Source: Cyclobacteriaceae bacterium YHN15 | Lineage (GTDB): Bacteria; Bacteroidota; Bacteroidia; Cytophagales; Cyclobacteriaceae | Reading direction: 5' to 3' | Length of the DNA: 64,000 bases | Assembly: GCA_003797895.1 (NCBI GenBank) | Contig: RKQB01000001.1 | Coordinates: forward strand, 573,822-637,821 | Shown here: in pieces, positions 56,129-64,000 of the stretch | Position numbering within the stretch: the stretch's first letter is position 1 | Layout of the letters: each line of letters opens with the position of its first letter | The notes under the pieces: generated by a model | Told to the model about the DNA's origin: nothing | Database searches by the model: none | What the model saw: the letters and a program-made list of their open reading frames with translations, nothing else | Translations under genes and position numbers: made by a program

Positions 56129-57331
56129 ATGACATCTATTCTATCCGATCGTATCAATCAAATGGAAGAATCGGCCACCCTGGCTATGGCAAAAAAAGCA
56201 AGAGAGCTTAAAATGCAAGGAATTGACATTATAAGCCTCAGTTTAGGGGAGCCTGATTTTAAAACCCCAAAACATATACAGGAAGCCGCAAAAGCCGCAA
56301 TTGATGAAGGGAAATACTTCTCTTATCCTCCTGTTGCCGGCTATCAGGATTTGAGAGAAGCGATTGCCAAAAAATTGAGAGAAGAAAACAAAATAGGAGA
56401 GGCTAAGGCTGAAAACATTGTTGTTTCCACAGGTGCTAAACATAGTATAGCAAACGTCTTTATGTGCCTAATCAATGAAGGTGATGAAGTGGTTATTTTC
56501 TCTCCTTATTGGGTATCCTATGCAGAAATCATCAAGCTTGCGGGGGGTGTACCCGTTTTGATTGAGGGCAACCTGGAAAATAACTTTAAGGCAACCGCTT
56601 CCCAATTGGAAACAGCCATTAATGATAAGACTAAGGCCATTATCTATTCCTCTCCATGCAATCCTACCGGTTCAGTATTCAGTAAAGAAGAATTGGAAGC
56701 CATAGCTGAAGTGGTTAAAAAGAAAGAAAACCTTTTTGTAATTGCTGATGAAATCTATGAATTGATCAATTTCACAGGTAAACATGCCAGCATTGGCTCC
56801 TTTCCTGGAATGTTCGAAAGAACCATTACCGTAAACGGATTTTCCAAAGGATATGCCATGACTGGATGGAGAGTCGGGTATATTTGTGCACCCGTTTCCA
56901 TTGCAAAAGCCTGTGAAAAAATGCAGGGTCAATTTACTTCCGGCGGTACCGGTATAGCGCAAAGAGCTGCCCTTGCTGCTATTTCAGGAGATCAGGGTCC
57001 TTCAAAAGAGATGGAGAAAGCTTATCTAAAAAGAAGGGATTTGGTTTTGGGTTTGATAAAAGATATACCAGGATTTAAAACCCATATACCTGAGGGAGCC
57101 TTTTATTTCTTTCCTGATGTGACTTATTTTTTCGGAAAATCAGTTGACGGATTTAAAGTCAATAATGCGGATGATTTCTGTTTGTATCTTTTAGATAAGG
57201 CCAATGTATCACTGGTTACCGGGGAAGCGTTTGGTGCCCCAAATTGTGTTAGAATTTCATATGCTGCTTCTGAAGAAGAGTTAATTGAAGCCATGAATAG
57301 AATAAAAGAAGCCTGTGCCAAATTAGTCTAG
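56129..57331 (+). CDS. aspC: Aspartate aminotransferase (class I/II)
   Basis: The 400-residue PLP enzyme of fold type I probably transaminates aspartate and glutamate with 2-oxoacids. The Schiff-base lysine is Lys240 in NGFSKGYAMTGWRVGY; SSPCNPTGSV and VIADEIYELINF are the other PLP-site blocks. A C-terminal small domain contains NCVRISYAAS with the substrate-binding Arg. TAATTTTG (56096-56103) is a plausible -7 box. A terminator follows. Confidence 0.94.
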   Translation: MTSILSDRINQMEESATLAMAKKARELKMQGIDIISLSLGEPDFKTPKHIQEAAKAAIDEGKYFSYPPVAGYQDLREAIAKKLREENKIGEAKAENIVVSTGAKHSIANVFMCLINEGDEVVIFSPYWVSYAEIIKLAGGVPVLIEGNLENNFKATASQLETAINDKTKAIIYSSPCNPTGSVFSKEELEAIAEVVKKKENLFVIADEIYELINFTGKHASIGSFPGMFERTITVNGFSKGYAMTGWRVGYICAPVSIAKACEKMQGQFTSGGTGIAQRAALAAISGDQGPSKEMEKAYLKRRDLVLGLIKDIPGFKTHIPEGAFYFFPDVTYFFGKSVDGFKVNNADDFCLYLLDKANVSLVTGEAFGAPNCVRISYAASEEELIEAMNRIKEACAKLV

Positions 57332-57356
57332 TATTATTGTCAAGGTTTGTTCAGAC

Positions 57357-57388
57357 AAGCTCTCCCAAAAGATGGGGGAGCTTTTTTT
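57357..57388 (+). terminator. Terminator of aspC
   Basis: AAGCTCTCCC, a 7-nt loop and GGGGGAGCTT form a stem with one G-T pair, followed by seven Ts. Confidence 0.92.
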
Positions 57389-57900
57389 ATTGTATTGATT
57401 TTTTATTTTCTTAAGAGATTTTTTATGCTGTTTTTTATTTTGAACAATAAAAGCCTTGGAACAGGTTGGATTTACCTGATTTGTCAACCACAGAATCGTA
57501 ATGGTTATTATTTACAATTTGAAGTAATTCTTTACTCATATTCAATCTTTTTAAATTTGATTTTATTCTATAAAAATTGAATTATTCCAATAAATAATTT
57601 ATTTCTATGAATTAAGTGTTTTCTTTATTTGAATTAACCTTATCCGAAGTAATCTTTACTGATCAAGGAAACCAGAAAATTAAAATTAGTGTCAAAATGA
57701 TTTTATATTAATTTGAAAAGCAAAATAAATTATTTAAAAATAAATTAACGGAAACTTAATCAAACTTATTTTGATGAATAGTTAATGTAGAAATAAGCTT
57801 CTTTTGTAAATTCAATTGAATTATTTAGATGGTTTTTGATGTCCTTAAAAATAATTTATGAATTTATTGGTAAAAAAATAAAAAATTCTAAGTCAAATTA
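57389..57900. other. AT-rich gene-free region
   Basis: Nothing with protein-like features is seen. A short hydrophobic frame (57347-57580) starts inside the aspC terminator and is rejected. The sequence is extremely AT-rich with many TTTAAA and TTAATT words. Confidence 0.6.
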
Positions 57901-57933
57901 TTTGTTTTTAATTTATAAAGTTATTTATATTTG
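57901..57933 (+). promoter_or_regulatory. Promoter of a candidate small RNA
   Basis: TTTG (57901-57904), 21 nt and TATATTTG (57926-57933) match the consensus exactly. No start codon with a gene follows; instead a terminator occurs 102 nt later. Confidence 0.7.
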
Positions 57934-57939
57934 TCTCGG

Positions 57940-58061
57940 GTGATTAAGCAACTTTTTCTGCTCATCGTTTTTGACTAATAAGGGATGAAGGTTATTTGGA
58001 TTGTTATTTTTTCTGATCTTCATTTAGAAAAATGAATCCGCAGAAATGCGGATTTTTTTTT
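57940..58061 (+). ncRNA. Candidate small RNA of about 120 nt
   Basis: The interval between the promoter at 57901-57933 and the terminator at 58035-58061 has no credible reading frame. Internally GATGAAG and CTTCATT can pair. I do not recognise a known family. The start is set by the usual distance from the -7 box. Confidence 0.45.
58035..58061 (+). terminator. Terminator of the candidate small RNA
   Basis: AATCCGCA (58035-58042), GAAA loop, TGCGGATT (58047-58054) and a run of eight Ts. This is a strong GNRA-capped stem. Confidence 0.9.
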
Positions 58062-58262
58062 GAAAATATTTGCAATTCCTACTAACCTTCAGTATTTGAG
58101 AAAGAGAAATAAAGGGAAGCGTTCTAAGGGAAAATTGAGTTTTCAAAGAAATTGCCTACAATGCTAAGAGTTTTTTTGAATAAAGGAGGAGGAAGGTTTT
58201 TTGCAATCAATAATAACAGGCTATATTTAAACCAAAAGAGAAATTTTCCCTATGCGGAAAAC

Positions 58263-58296
58263 TTTGTAGGTTCATTTTGATTTGAATTTAAATTTG
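58263..58296 (+). promoter_or_regulatory. Promoter of the DUF4421-like gene
   Basis: TTTG (58263-58266), 22 nt and TAAATTTG (58289-58296). The predicted transcript start is only about 5 nt before the TTG start codon at 58308. Confidence 0.6.
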
Positions 58297-58307
58297 CTCT
58301 AACGGTT

Positions 58308-59357
58308 TTGAAAGCATCAGCTTTATTTAGTATTGTTTTGGTTTTGGGATTTTTTCCTTCCTTGTTATCATCTGTCCAAGCCCAGGAAGATACTACATAT
58401 TATGTCAATTACCGGAAAGTACTAACAACTCGAGTGTATGTTTCAAGAAAGTACACGTCATTGCTTATTAGGGAGAAAAACGATGGATCTAGGATAGCAC
58501 TTGAACCCAATTCCACTCTCAATTTGGGTGTAGGTGCCACCTACAACGATTTTACTCTAAACCTTGCCTATGGTTTTGGTTTTATGAATAACAATAGGGA
58601 CCAAGTAGATACCCGATATTTGGATTTGCAAGCCCACATTTACCCTAAGAATTGGGTGATTGATCTTTTTGGTCAATTCTATACTGGGTTTTTCCTTAGG
58701 AATTATACAGGGCCTTTGCCGGACATTCCACCCGAGCTGGCATTCCCGGATATGGAGGTAAGGAAGTTCGGGGCCAATGTCCAATATTTGTTGAATGGAG
58801 AAAAGCTTTCTCTTAAGGCTGCATTTCTTCAAAGTGCATGGCAGAAAAAGTCAGCAGGAAGCATCGTTGCAGGGATGGAATTTTATTTTGGAAATGCCAA
58901 TGATGATGACAATATTTTGGCAGAAATAATTCCTGATCCGCTGGCCTTCAACAGATTGAACTTTTTTGAGTTTGGACCAAATATAGGGTATGTACATACA
59001 ATAGTGATTGCAAAACATTTTTTTATCACAGGAATGGTTTCCGGTAATATTGGATTAGGGAATACAACCATTTCTTCTGACTCTCAAAGAGAAGGAAGAT
59101 GGGGATTAAACCCCAATTATTTTTTGAGAGGATTTATGGGCTATAATGGACCCCTCTGGTCCATTAATGCCAATTATGTCCATAACAATGTTCGGATAGA
59201 ACAAGCAAGGAATTATATGATGGATTTTCAGACCGGGAATTATCGAATTAATTTTGTCTACAGATTTGCAGTTGGGCCAAAACTTAAGCCTTATTTGGAT
59301 TATATGGACCTACAAAGATATATTCCTGAAGGACTTAAACAGAAAAAAGAAAATTAA
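58308..59357 (+). CDS. Putative outer-membrane beta-barrel protein (DUF4421-like)
   Basis: The 349-residue protein has a signal peptide (1-25, ending VQAQ) and a barrel-like body with strands such as LNLGVGATYNDFTLNLAYGF and the terminal NYRINFVYRFAVG. YVNYRKVLTTRVYVSRKYTSL is what I associate with DUF4421. The start is the TTG at 58308; no ATG occurs before the signal peptide and the next Met is far inside. Its function is unknown. Confidence 0.78.
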   Translation: MKASALFSIVLVLGFFPSLLSSVQAQEDTTYYVNYRKVLTTRVYVSRKYTSLLIREKNDGSRIALEPNSTLNLGVGATYNDFTLNLAYGFGFMNNNRDQVDTRYLDLQAHIYPKNWVIDLFGQFYTGFFLRNYTGPLPDIPPELAFPDMEVRKFGANVQYLLNGEKLSLKAAFLQSAWQKKSAGSIVAGMEFYFGNANDDDNILAEIIPDPLAFNRLNFFEFGPNIGYVHTIVIAKHFFITGMVSGNIGLGNTTISSDSQREGRWGLNPNYFLRGFMGYNGPLWSINANYVHNNVRIEQARNYMMDFQTGNYRINFVYRFAVGPKLKPYLDYMDLQRYIPEGLKQKKEN

Positions 59358-59421
59358 TTAAAGGCCTGATGATTTTTATTTAGTTTTGTCCAGAATCTTA
59401 AAGCATTAAAACCAAAATAGC

Positions 59422-60966
59422 ATGTCAGATTTATATGGTATAAAAGCCGCCTTAAAAAAACTGGGGGTACAATTCGAGAATTTTGGAACTTCAACAGGGA
59501 AAGATTGGATGGAAACCGGTATGGATTATATCAGTTCTTTTTCACCTGCTGATGCAGAATTGATAGGAAAGGTTCAGATTACAAACAAAGAAAGTTATGA
59601 AGCTGTAATATCCAAAGCTCAAGATGCCTATCTAAAATGGAGGAATGTGCCTGCGCCACAACGCGGGGAAATCATCAGGCAAATAGGAAATGCACTGCGT
59701 GAAGTAAAAGCTGAACTTGGGAAACTGGTTTCCTATGAAATGGGTAAATCTTATCAGGAAGGACTTGGGGAAGTCCAGGAAATGATTGATATCTGTGATT
59801 TTGCTGTAGGATTGTCACGTCAGTTATATGGACTTACCATGCATTCAGAACGTCCCGGACACAGGATGTATGAACAATGGCATCCATTGGGAATAGTGGG
59901 CATTATTTCAGCTTTTAATTTTCCAGTAGCTGTTTGGTCATGGAACAGCATGATAGCCTGGGTTTGTGGAGACGTTTGCATATGGAAACCTTCTGAAAAA
60001 GCTCCCTTGTCTGGAATAGCTTGTCAACATATTGCCGCTAGAATTTTTAAAGAAAACGGATTGCCTGAAGGGATATCATCTTTGATTGTAGGGGATTATA
60101 AGGTCGGGGAATTTATGACTATGGACAAAAGGGTTTCTCTGATTTCGGCAACAGGCTCTACCCGAATGGGCAAAATGGTAGGTCAAACAGTAGCCGCGAG
60201 ACTTGGCAGGTCATTGTTGGAATTGGGAGGAAACAACGCTATCATCATTACAGAAAATGCAGATATTGAAATCGCTATCAGAGGGGCCTTGTTTGGTGCT
60301 GTTGGAACAGCAGGTCAAAGATGTACCTCCACCAGGAGGTTAATTATACATGAGTCAATTTATGAGTCCATAAAAGAGAGATTGGCTGCTGCATATTCCA
60401 AATTGGTTATTGGAAACCCATTGAATGAAAAAAACCATGTGGGGCCATTGATCGATAAATTGGCAGTGGAAATGTATGAAAAGGCGATTGAAAAAGTAAA
60501 GGCAGAAGGAGGGAAGGAAGTTGTCGCAGGAGGAGTGCTTTCCGGTGAAGGATATGAGTCAGGATGTTATGTCAAGCCATGCATTATAGAAGCTGAGAAT
60601 CATTTTAAAATGGTTCAGGAAGAAACTTTTGCTCCCATTCTATATATCATGAAATACAAAACCTTGGATGAGGCAATTGCCATGCATAATGGTGTTCCTC
60701 AAGGCTTGTCATCAGCCATCATGACTTTGAATATGAGAGAGGCGGAAGCTTTCCTTTCAGCATCTGGTTCTGATTGCGGCATAGCCAATGTCAATATCGG
60801 AACTTCAGGTGCAGAGATAGGCGGAGCTTTTGGAGGTGAAAAAGAAACAGGAGGAGGCCGTGAATCCGGTTCTGACTCGTGGAAGGCATATATGCGCCGT
60901 CAAACCAATACCATCAATTATAGTACAAATTTACCTTTGGCACAGGGAATCAAGTTTGATATTTGA
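59422..60966 (+). CDS. ALDH7-type aldehyde dehydrogenase
   Basis: The 514-residue NAD-dependent dehydrogenase belongs to the ALDH7/antiquitin group, which oxidises alpha-aminoadipate semialdehyde (lysine catabolism) and related aldehydes. The catalytic Cys301 sits in GQRCTSTRR, and the catalytic Glu precedes LELGGNNAII. The long N-terminus (LYGIKAALKKLGVQFENFGTS region) and the GGAFGGEKETGGGRESGSD tail are typical. TAGTTTTG (59381-59388) may be the -7 box, but no -33 box is evident. The exact substrate is not proven. Confidence 0.92.
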   Translation: MSDLYGIKAALKKLGVQFENFGTSTGKDWMETGMDYISSFSPADAELIGKVQITNKESYEAVISKAQDAYLKWRNVPAPQRGEIIRQIGNALREVKAELGKLVSYEMGKSYQEGLGEVQEMIDICDFAVGLSRQLYGLTMHSERPGHRMYEQWHPLGIVGIISAFNFPVAVWSWNSMIAWVCGDVCIWKPSEKAPLSGIACQHIAARIFKENGLPEGISSLIVGDYKVGEFMTMDKRVSLISATGSTRMGKMVGQTVAARLGRSLLELGGNNAIIITENADIEIAIRGALFGAVGTAGQRCTSTRRLIIHESIYESIKERLAAAYSKLVIGNPLNEKNHVGPLIDKLAVEMYEKAIEKVKAEGGKEVVAGGVLSGEGYESGCYVKPCIIEAENHFKMVQEETFAPILYIMKYKTLDEAIAMHNGVPQGLSSAIMTLNMREAEAFLSASGSDCGIANVNIGTSGAEIGGAFGGEKETGGGRESGSDSWKAYMRRQTNTINYSTNLPLAQGIKFDI

Positions 60967-60984
60967 AACCCCAGTTTCAAAAAA

Positions 60985-61022
60985 CAAAAAGCCCAGTGAT
61001 AATTTCTCTACTGGGCTTTTTT
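60985..61022. terminator. Terminator after the aldehyde dehydrogenase gene
   Basis: AAAAAGCCCAGT and ACTGGGCTTTTTT pair around a 12-nt loop. It is A-rich on the left and T-rich on the right, so it can serve both the dehydrogenase and the minus-strand tRNA region. Confidence 0.9.
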
Positions 61023-61034
61023 GATATTTAAACG

Positions 61035-61100
61035 TGGGAGTTGAGGGATTCGAACCCCCGACCCTTCCGATTGAAATCGGAATGCTCTGAACCAACAGAG

Positions 61101-61103
<3 letters not shown>
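61035..61103 (-). pseudogene. 5'-truncated tRNA remnant, copy 1
   Basis: Compared with tRNA-Val, the minus strand keeps the D, anticodon and T arms and the 3' acceptor strand. The 5' acceptor strand GGGAGTT is missing, replaced by coding sequence of the nuclease. The anticodon arm is 18 nt (TTCCGATTTCAATCGGAA) instead of 17 and differs from Val. It cannot form an acceptor stem. Confidence 0.85.
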
Positions 61104-61817
<714 letters not shown>

Positions 61818-61839
61818 TTACTTTCCTCTATCTCTACAA

Positions 61840-61912
61840 TTCGAACCCCTGACCCTTCCAATTAAGATCGGAATGCTCTGAACCATCCCGATAGCTCTCG
61901 GGATAAACTCCC
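61840..61912 (-). pseudogene. Degenerate tRNA remnant with palindromic insertion
   Basis: The minus strand keeps the 5' acceptor strand GGGAGTT, part of the D arm, an anticodon arm related to that of the nuclease-linked remnants (TTCCGATCTTAATTGGAA), and the T arm (GGGTTCGAATTG). It lacks the acceptor 3' strand, and the D arm is interrupted at 61885-61904. Confidence 0.85.
61885..61904. repeat. 20-nt palindromic insertion in a tRNA remnant
   Basis: ATCCCGA (61885-61891) and TCGGGAT (61898-61904) are perfect inverted arms with loop TAGCTC. The sequence differs from the palindrome in the tRNA-Cys remnant at 362-389. Confidence 0.8.
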
Positions 61913-61935
61913 GATAATGAAGAAATAAATGATTG

Positions 61936-62010
61936 TGGGAGTTGAGGGATTCGAACCCCCGACCCTCTGCTTGTAAGGCAGATGCTCTGAACCAACTGAG
62001 CTAAACTCCC
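61936..62010 (-). tRNA. tRNA-Val (TAC), promoter-proximal copy
   Basis: 75 nt, identical in sequence to the copy at 61737-61811. It is the first tRNA after the promoter at 62045-62076. Confidence 0.97.
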
Positions 62011-62011
62011 A

Positions 62012-62040
62012 AAAATAAAAGCCGTTCTCTTTCAGAACGG
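62012..62040 (-). terminator. Hairpin with U-rich tail between promoter and tRNA-Val
   Basis: CCGTTCT (62022-62028) and AGAACGG (62034-62040) form a 7-bp stem. On the minus strand CTTTTATTTTT follows, a terminator form. It may end TonB receptor transcripts; the tRNA promoter start would fall at the hairpin edge. Confidence 0.6.
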
Positions 62041-62044
62041 AGTG

Positions 62045-62076
62045 CAAATGTAAAATTAAATTTAAATGTTGACAAA
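62045..62076 (-). promoter_or_regulatory. Promoter of the tRNA-Val locus
   Basis: On the minus strand TTTG (62073-62076), 20 nt and TACATTTG (62045-62052), again extended to TACATTTGCA. Confidence 0.8.
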
Positions 62077-62143
62077 AAAAGAATTGTATTTTTCTGATTT
62101 CCTTACTAAACCATTGATATTGAATTATTAAAATTTAATTTTC

Positions 62144-63985
62144 TTAATCGATGTTCACCATAAAACCAGCCTTAAACCACCTGCCTGGCATCTGCACAAA
62201 CCCTGCTTCGATGAAATCTGCATTGGTTATATTGGAAAATTCTACAAATAGTCCGAATTTTTTTAGACGATTGTAATCCAGCCTCGCATCTAACAGGAAA
62301 TAAGGATCCAAAGCAACCCTTTCCAAATACCTGCCTTTAATTGTCAACTCTGCTTTATTGAAGAATTCTGCATTTATACCCCCTATAAATTGGTTTCTAA
62401 GTGAGTTTAAAGCAAATCTTGATTCCACGCCTTCGGGTTGCATCAGATCAGCAATAATAAAATTATAGCTAAATGAAACATCTTTGATTTTTACATTTTC
62501 AGAACCCAAATTTACCAAATATTGGATGGATGACTCCAATCCATTGAAGGTGACCTGACTGATATTTCCCGGAGTCCAGAGATTGGGATTGGGTTGGACT
62601 GAACTTGGTGCCCGGGTATAATCAATCAGATTTTCGGTAAACCTGTAGAAATATACAAGTTCTGCTCTCAGTCTTGATTTGTTCAGTTTCCAGCCTACCT
62701 CGAAGTTTCTTGCTTCTTCTGGAAGAAGATTAGGATTACTGGTATTACTTGCATCCTGATAATATAATTCAGTGTAAGAAGGAATCCTGAAACTATTGCC
62801 AAAATTACTATACAGCCTTGAAGTTTCATTGATTTGGTAGCCAATCTCGGCACCGGGGAAATGCCTCCAGCCAAATTGACTGTAATAATTGGAGTAAATG
62901 CCTGCCCTTAAATCAAATTTGTCCAGGAATTCCAATCTATGTTCCGCAAAAATGCCAAGAAAACTTCTGCTATGGTTTCCCAGGTTGCCACTTTTAATTA
63001 TTTCTTCCCTGCCTTCAAGCCCAAAACCCGTGACGCCATATTTGGAAGTGTAAGTGCTATTAAATTCCAGTGCCAATACATCTGAAGTGTGGAAATTTGT
63101 GAAAAAATCCGGTTCATTTCTTCTTAATCTAAATTCATCGACATTTCTCCTCCAATAGGCCCTGGTCTGAAAATACAGATTATTGTTTCTGTAGGTATGG
63201 CTGAGGGCAGAAAGGTAAGTCTGAATGGCTTCCCATTGGTCTGGGAATCGCTCTGTATAAAATCCATTTGCACCAAATTCCCGGTCCGTAAAGCCAAACA
63301 TGGCATTCAGCTCATTTTTCTCATTGATTTCATAGCCCGATTCATAAAAAATATTGGTGACTTCAAAGTCGGAGTTGTACCAATGACCATCAGAAGCGTC
63401 ATGCGAAACTGAAAGTGTCTGTTTGTAATTTCCTATGGGTAGGGATGAAATGATATGGCCGCCTCTCATTCCAAAATCACCGCCAAATCCCTGGATTTGA
63501 AGACTTTTGGTTTCAGGAAGAGAGGTAATGATATTGATGGCTCCAGCAAAAGCATTTTGTCCAAAAATCCGCGAACCGGGCCCTTTGAGCACCTCTATCC
63601 GGTGGATTCCCTGCAAAGGAACAGGGATATTCATCATATGGTGACCAGTCTGTGGATCGGTAAGTTTGATGCCGTTGATCAGCATCAATGTCTGCTCAAA
63701 GCTTCCTCCCCTGATACCTATATTGGCCTGTACGCCACTAACACCTCTTTGTCTGACATCAACTCCAGGAGTAAAGACTAATAACTCTTGAAGGCTTCTG
63801 GCAGGGGTCGTTTCAATTTCTCTTCTGTTAATGACGCTTATATTTCTGGAGATTTTGCTAAACGGGATTTCCAATCTGTTTTCCATGATAATGATCTCTC
63901 CAAGATCCAGGGTGGTACTATCCTGATTACCCTTTGCTAATCCTATGATAAAGATAAATAGGACGGCAGATAATGTCATTTTCAT
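62144..63985 (-). CDS. TonB-dependent outer-membrane receptor
   Basis: The 613-residue receptor starts with a signal peptide (1-19) and an N-terminal TonB-box-like LDLGEIIIMEN. The plug (about 35-155) has SLQELLVFTPGVDVRQRG and IGIRGGSFEQTLMLINGIKL. The remainder is a 22-strand-type barrel ending in PGRWFKAGFMVNID. The size and plug resemble BtuB-like and siderophore receptors, but the ligand is not determined. The start (ATG at 63983-63985) is 15 nt from the window edge, so upstream regulation is not visible. A CarboxypepD-like domain is absent, unlike SusC. Confidence 0.92.
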   Translation of the reverse strand: MKMTLSAVLFIFIIGLAKGNQDSTTLDLGEIIIMENRLEIPFSKISRNISVINRREIETTPARSLQELLVFTPGVDVRQRGVSGVQANIGIRGGSFEQTLMLINGIKLTDPQTGHHMMNIPVPLQGIHRIEVLKGPGSRIFGQNAFAGAINIITSLPETKSLQIQGFGGDFGMRGGHIISSLPIGNYKQTLSVSHDASDGHWYNSDFEVTNIFYESGYEINEKNELNAMFGFTDREFGANGFYTERFPDQWEAIQTYLSALSHTYRNNNLYFQTRAYWRRNVDEFRLRRNEPDFFTNFHTSDVLALEFNSTYTSKYGVTGFGLEGREEIIKSGNLGNHSRSFLGIFAEHRLEFLDKFDLRAGIYSNYYSQFGWRHFPGAEIGYQINETSRLYSNFGNSFRIPSYTELYYQDASNTSNPNLLPEEARNFEVGWKLNKSRLRAELVYFYRFTENLIDYTRAPSSVQPNPNLWTPGNISQVTFNGLESSIQYLVNLGSENVKIKDVSFSYNFIIADLMQPEGVESRFALNSLRNQFIGGINAEFFNKAELTIKGRYLERVALDPYFLLDARLDYNRLKKFGLFVEFSNITNADFIEAGFVQMPGRWFKAGFMVNID

Positions 63986-64000
63986 ATGAGTTGTGGTTTT

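Noticed and set aside
57347..57580. 77-codon hydrophobic frame
   Set aside because: It starts inside the aspC terminator stem region and lacks any protein-like pattern beyond AT-rich hydrophobic codons.
62144..63985. Assignment of the TonB receptor to vitamin B12 (BtuB)
   Set aside because: The B12-dependent mutase in the window makes this tempting, but the upstream region where a cobalamin riboswitch could lie is outside the window, and the plug alone does not define the ligand.

Overview
The window reads as chromosomal DNA of a Bacteroidota bacterium, most likely order Cytophagales and perhaps family Cyclobacteriaceae (inference from gene content; no 16S rRNA gene is present). Supporting signs are an AT-rich genome, genes without Shine-Dalgarno sequences, promoters of the Bacteroidota type (TTTG, about 19-22 nt, TAnnTTTG), an alternative complex III operon, many lipoproteins, hybrid two-component proteins and palindromic interspersed repeats.

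Layout. 1-530: the end of a PLP decarboxylase gene, then tRNA-Cys with a broken tRNA-Cys copy beside it. 820-15841: one long respiratory operon, actABCDEF (alternative complex III, quinol to cytochrome c), coxBA, ctaA, ctaB, two subunit III genes and subunit IV, with a clear promoter and terminator. 15854-17406: SCO1-type copper chaperone, DUF420 protein and a small membrane protein. 17422-24692: an NtrY-like membrane histidine kinase and a large putative outer-membrane protein. 24740-28237: DsrE-like protein, Tat-exported protein, DUF1080 protein and M20 peptidase. 28433-31365: ABC-F ATPase and sucD. 31489-38487: a signalling and transport cluster made of a propeller sensor kinase, a receiver-kinase hybrid, an ABC ATPase, a His-rich FtsX-type permease and a periplasmic DUF3299-like protein. 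38524-42280: aminotransferase IV, a second SCO gene with cytochrome c and HemJ, and two unknowns. 42319-49004: meaB, dnaA, mutA and mutB (methylmalonyl-CoA mutase with its GTPase chaperone). 49025-53122: DUF389 protein and CPA2 antiporter. 53191-55056: ferredoxin, TrxR-like ferredoxin reductase and a MarR regulator, with matching putative operators. 55137-60966: MORN-like protein, aspartate aminotransferase, a gene-poor gap with a candidate small RNA, DUF4421 protein and an ALDH7-type dehydrogenase. 61034-62052: a rearranged tRNA-Val locus. 62144-63985: a TonB-dependent receptor.

How the genes work together. The act/cox operon encodes an electron path from menaquinol to oxygen. CtaA and CtaB make heme A; SCO proteins serve copper insertion; HemJ serves heme synthesis. 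MutAB and MeaB interconvert methylmalonyl-CoA and succinyl-CoA, and SucD links that to the TCA cycle.

The most unusual part is 61034-61735. A 351-bp unit, made of a GIY-YIG nuclease gene joined to a tRNA lacking its 5' acceptor strand, is present twice in perfect tandem next to two intact tRNA-Val genes. The nuclease stop codon lies inside the tRNA remnant. A further tRNA remnant (61840-61912) and the broken tRNA-Cys copy (350-412) each carry a short palindromic insertion. This looks like a tRNA-directed mobile nuclease element plus palindrome insertion into tRNA relics.
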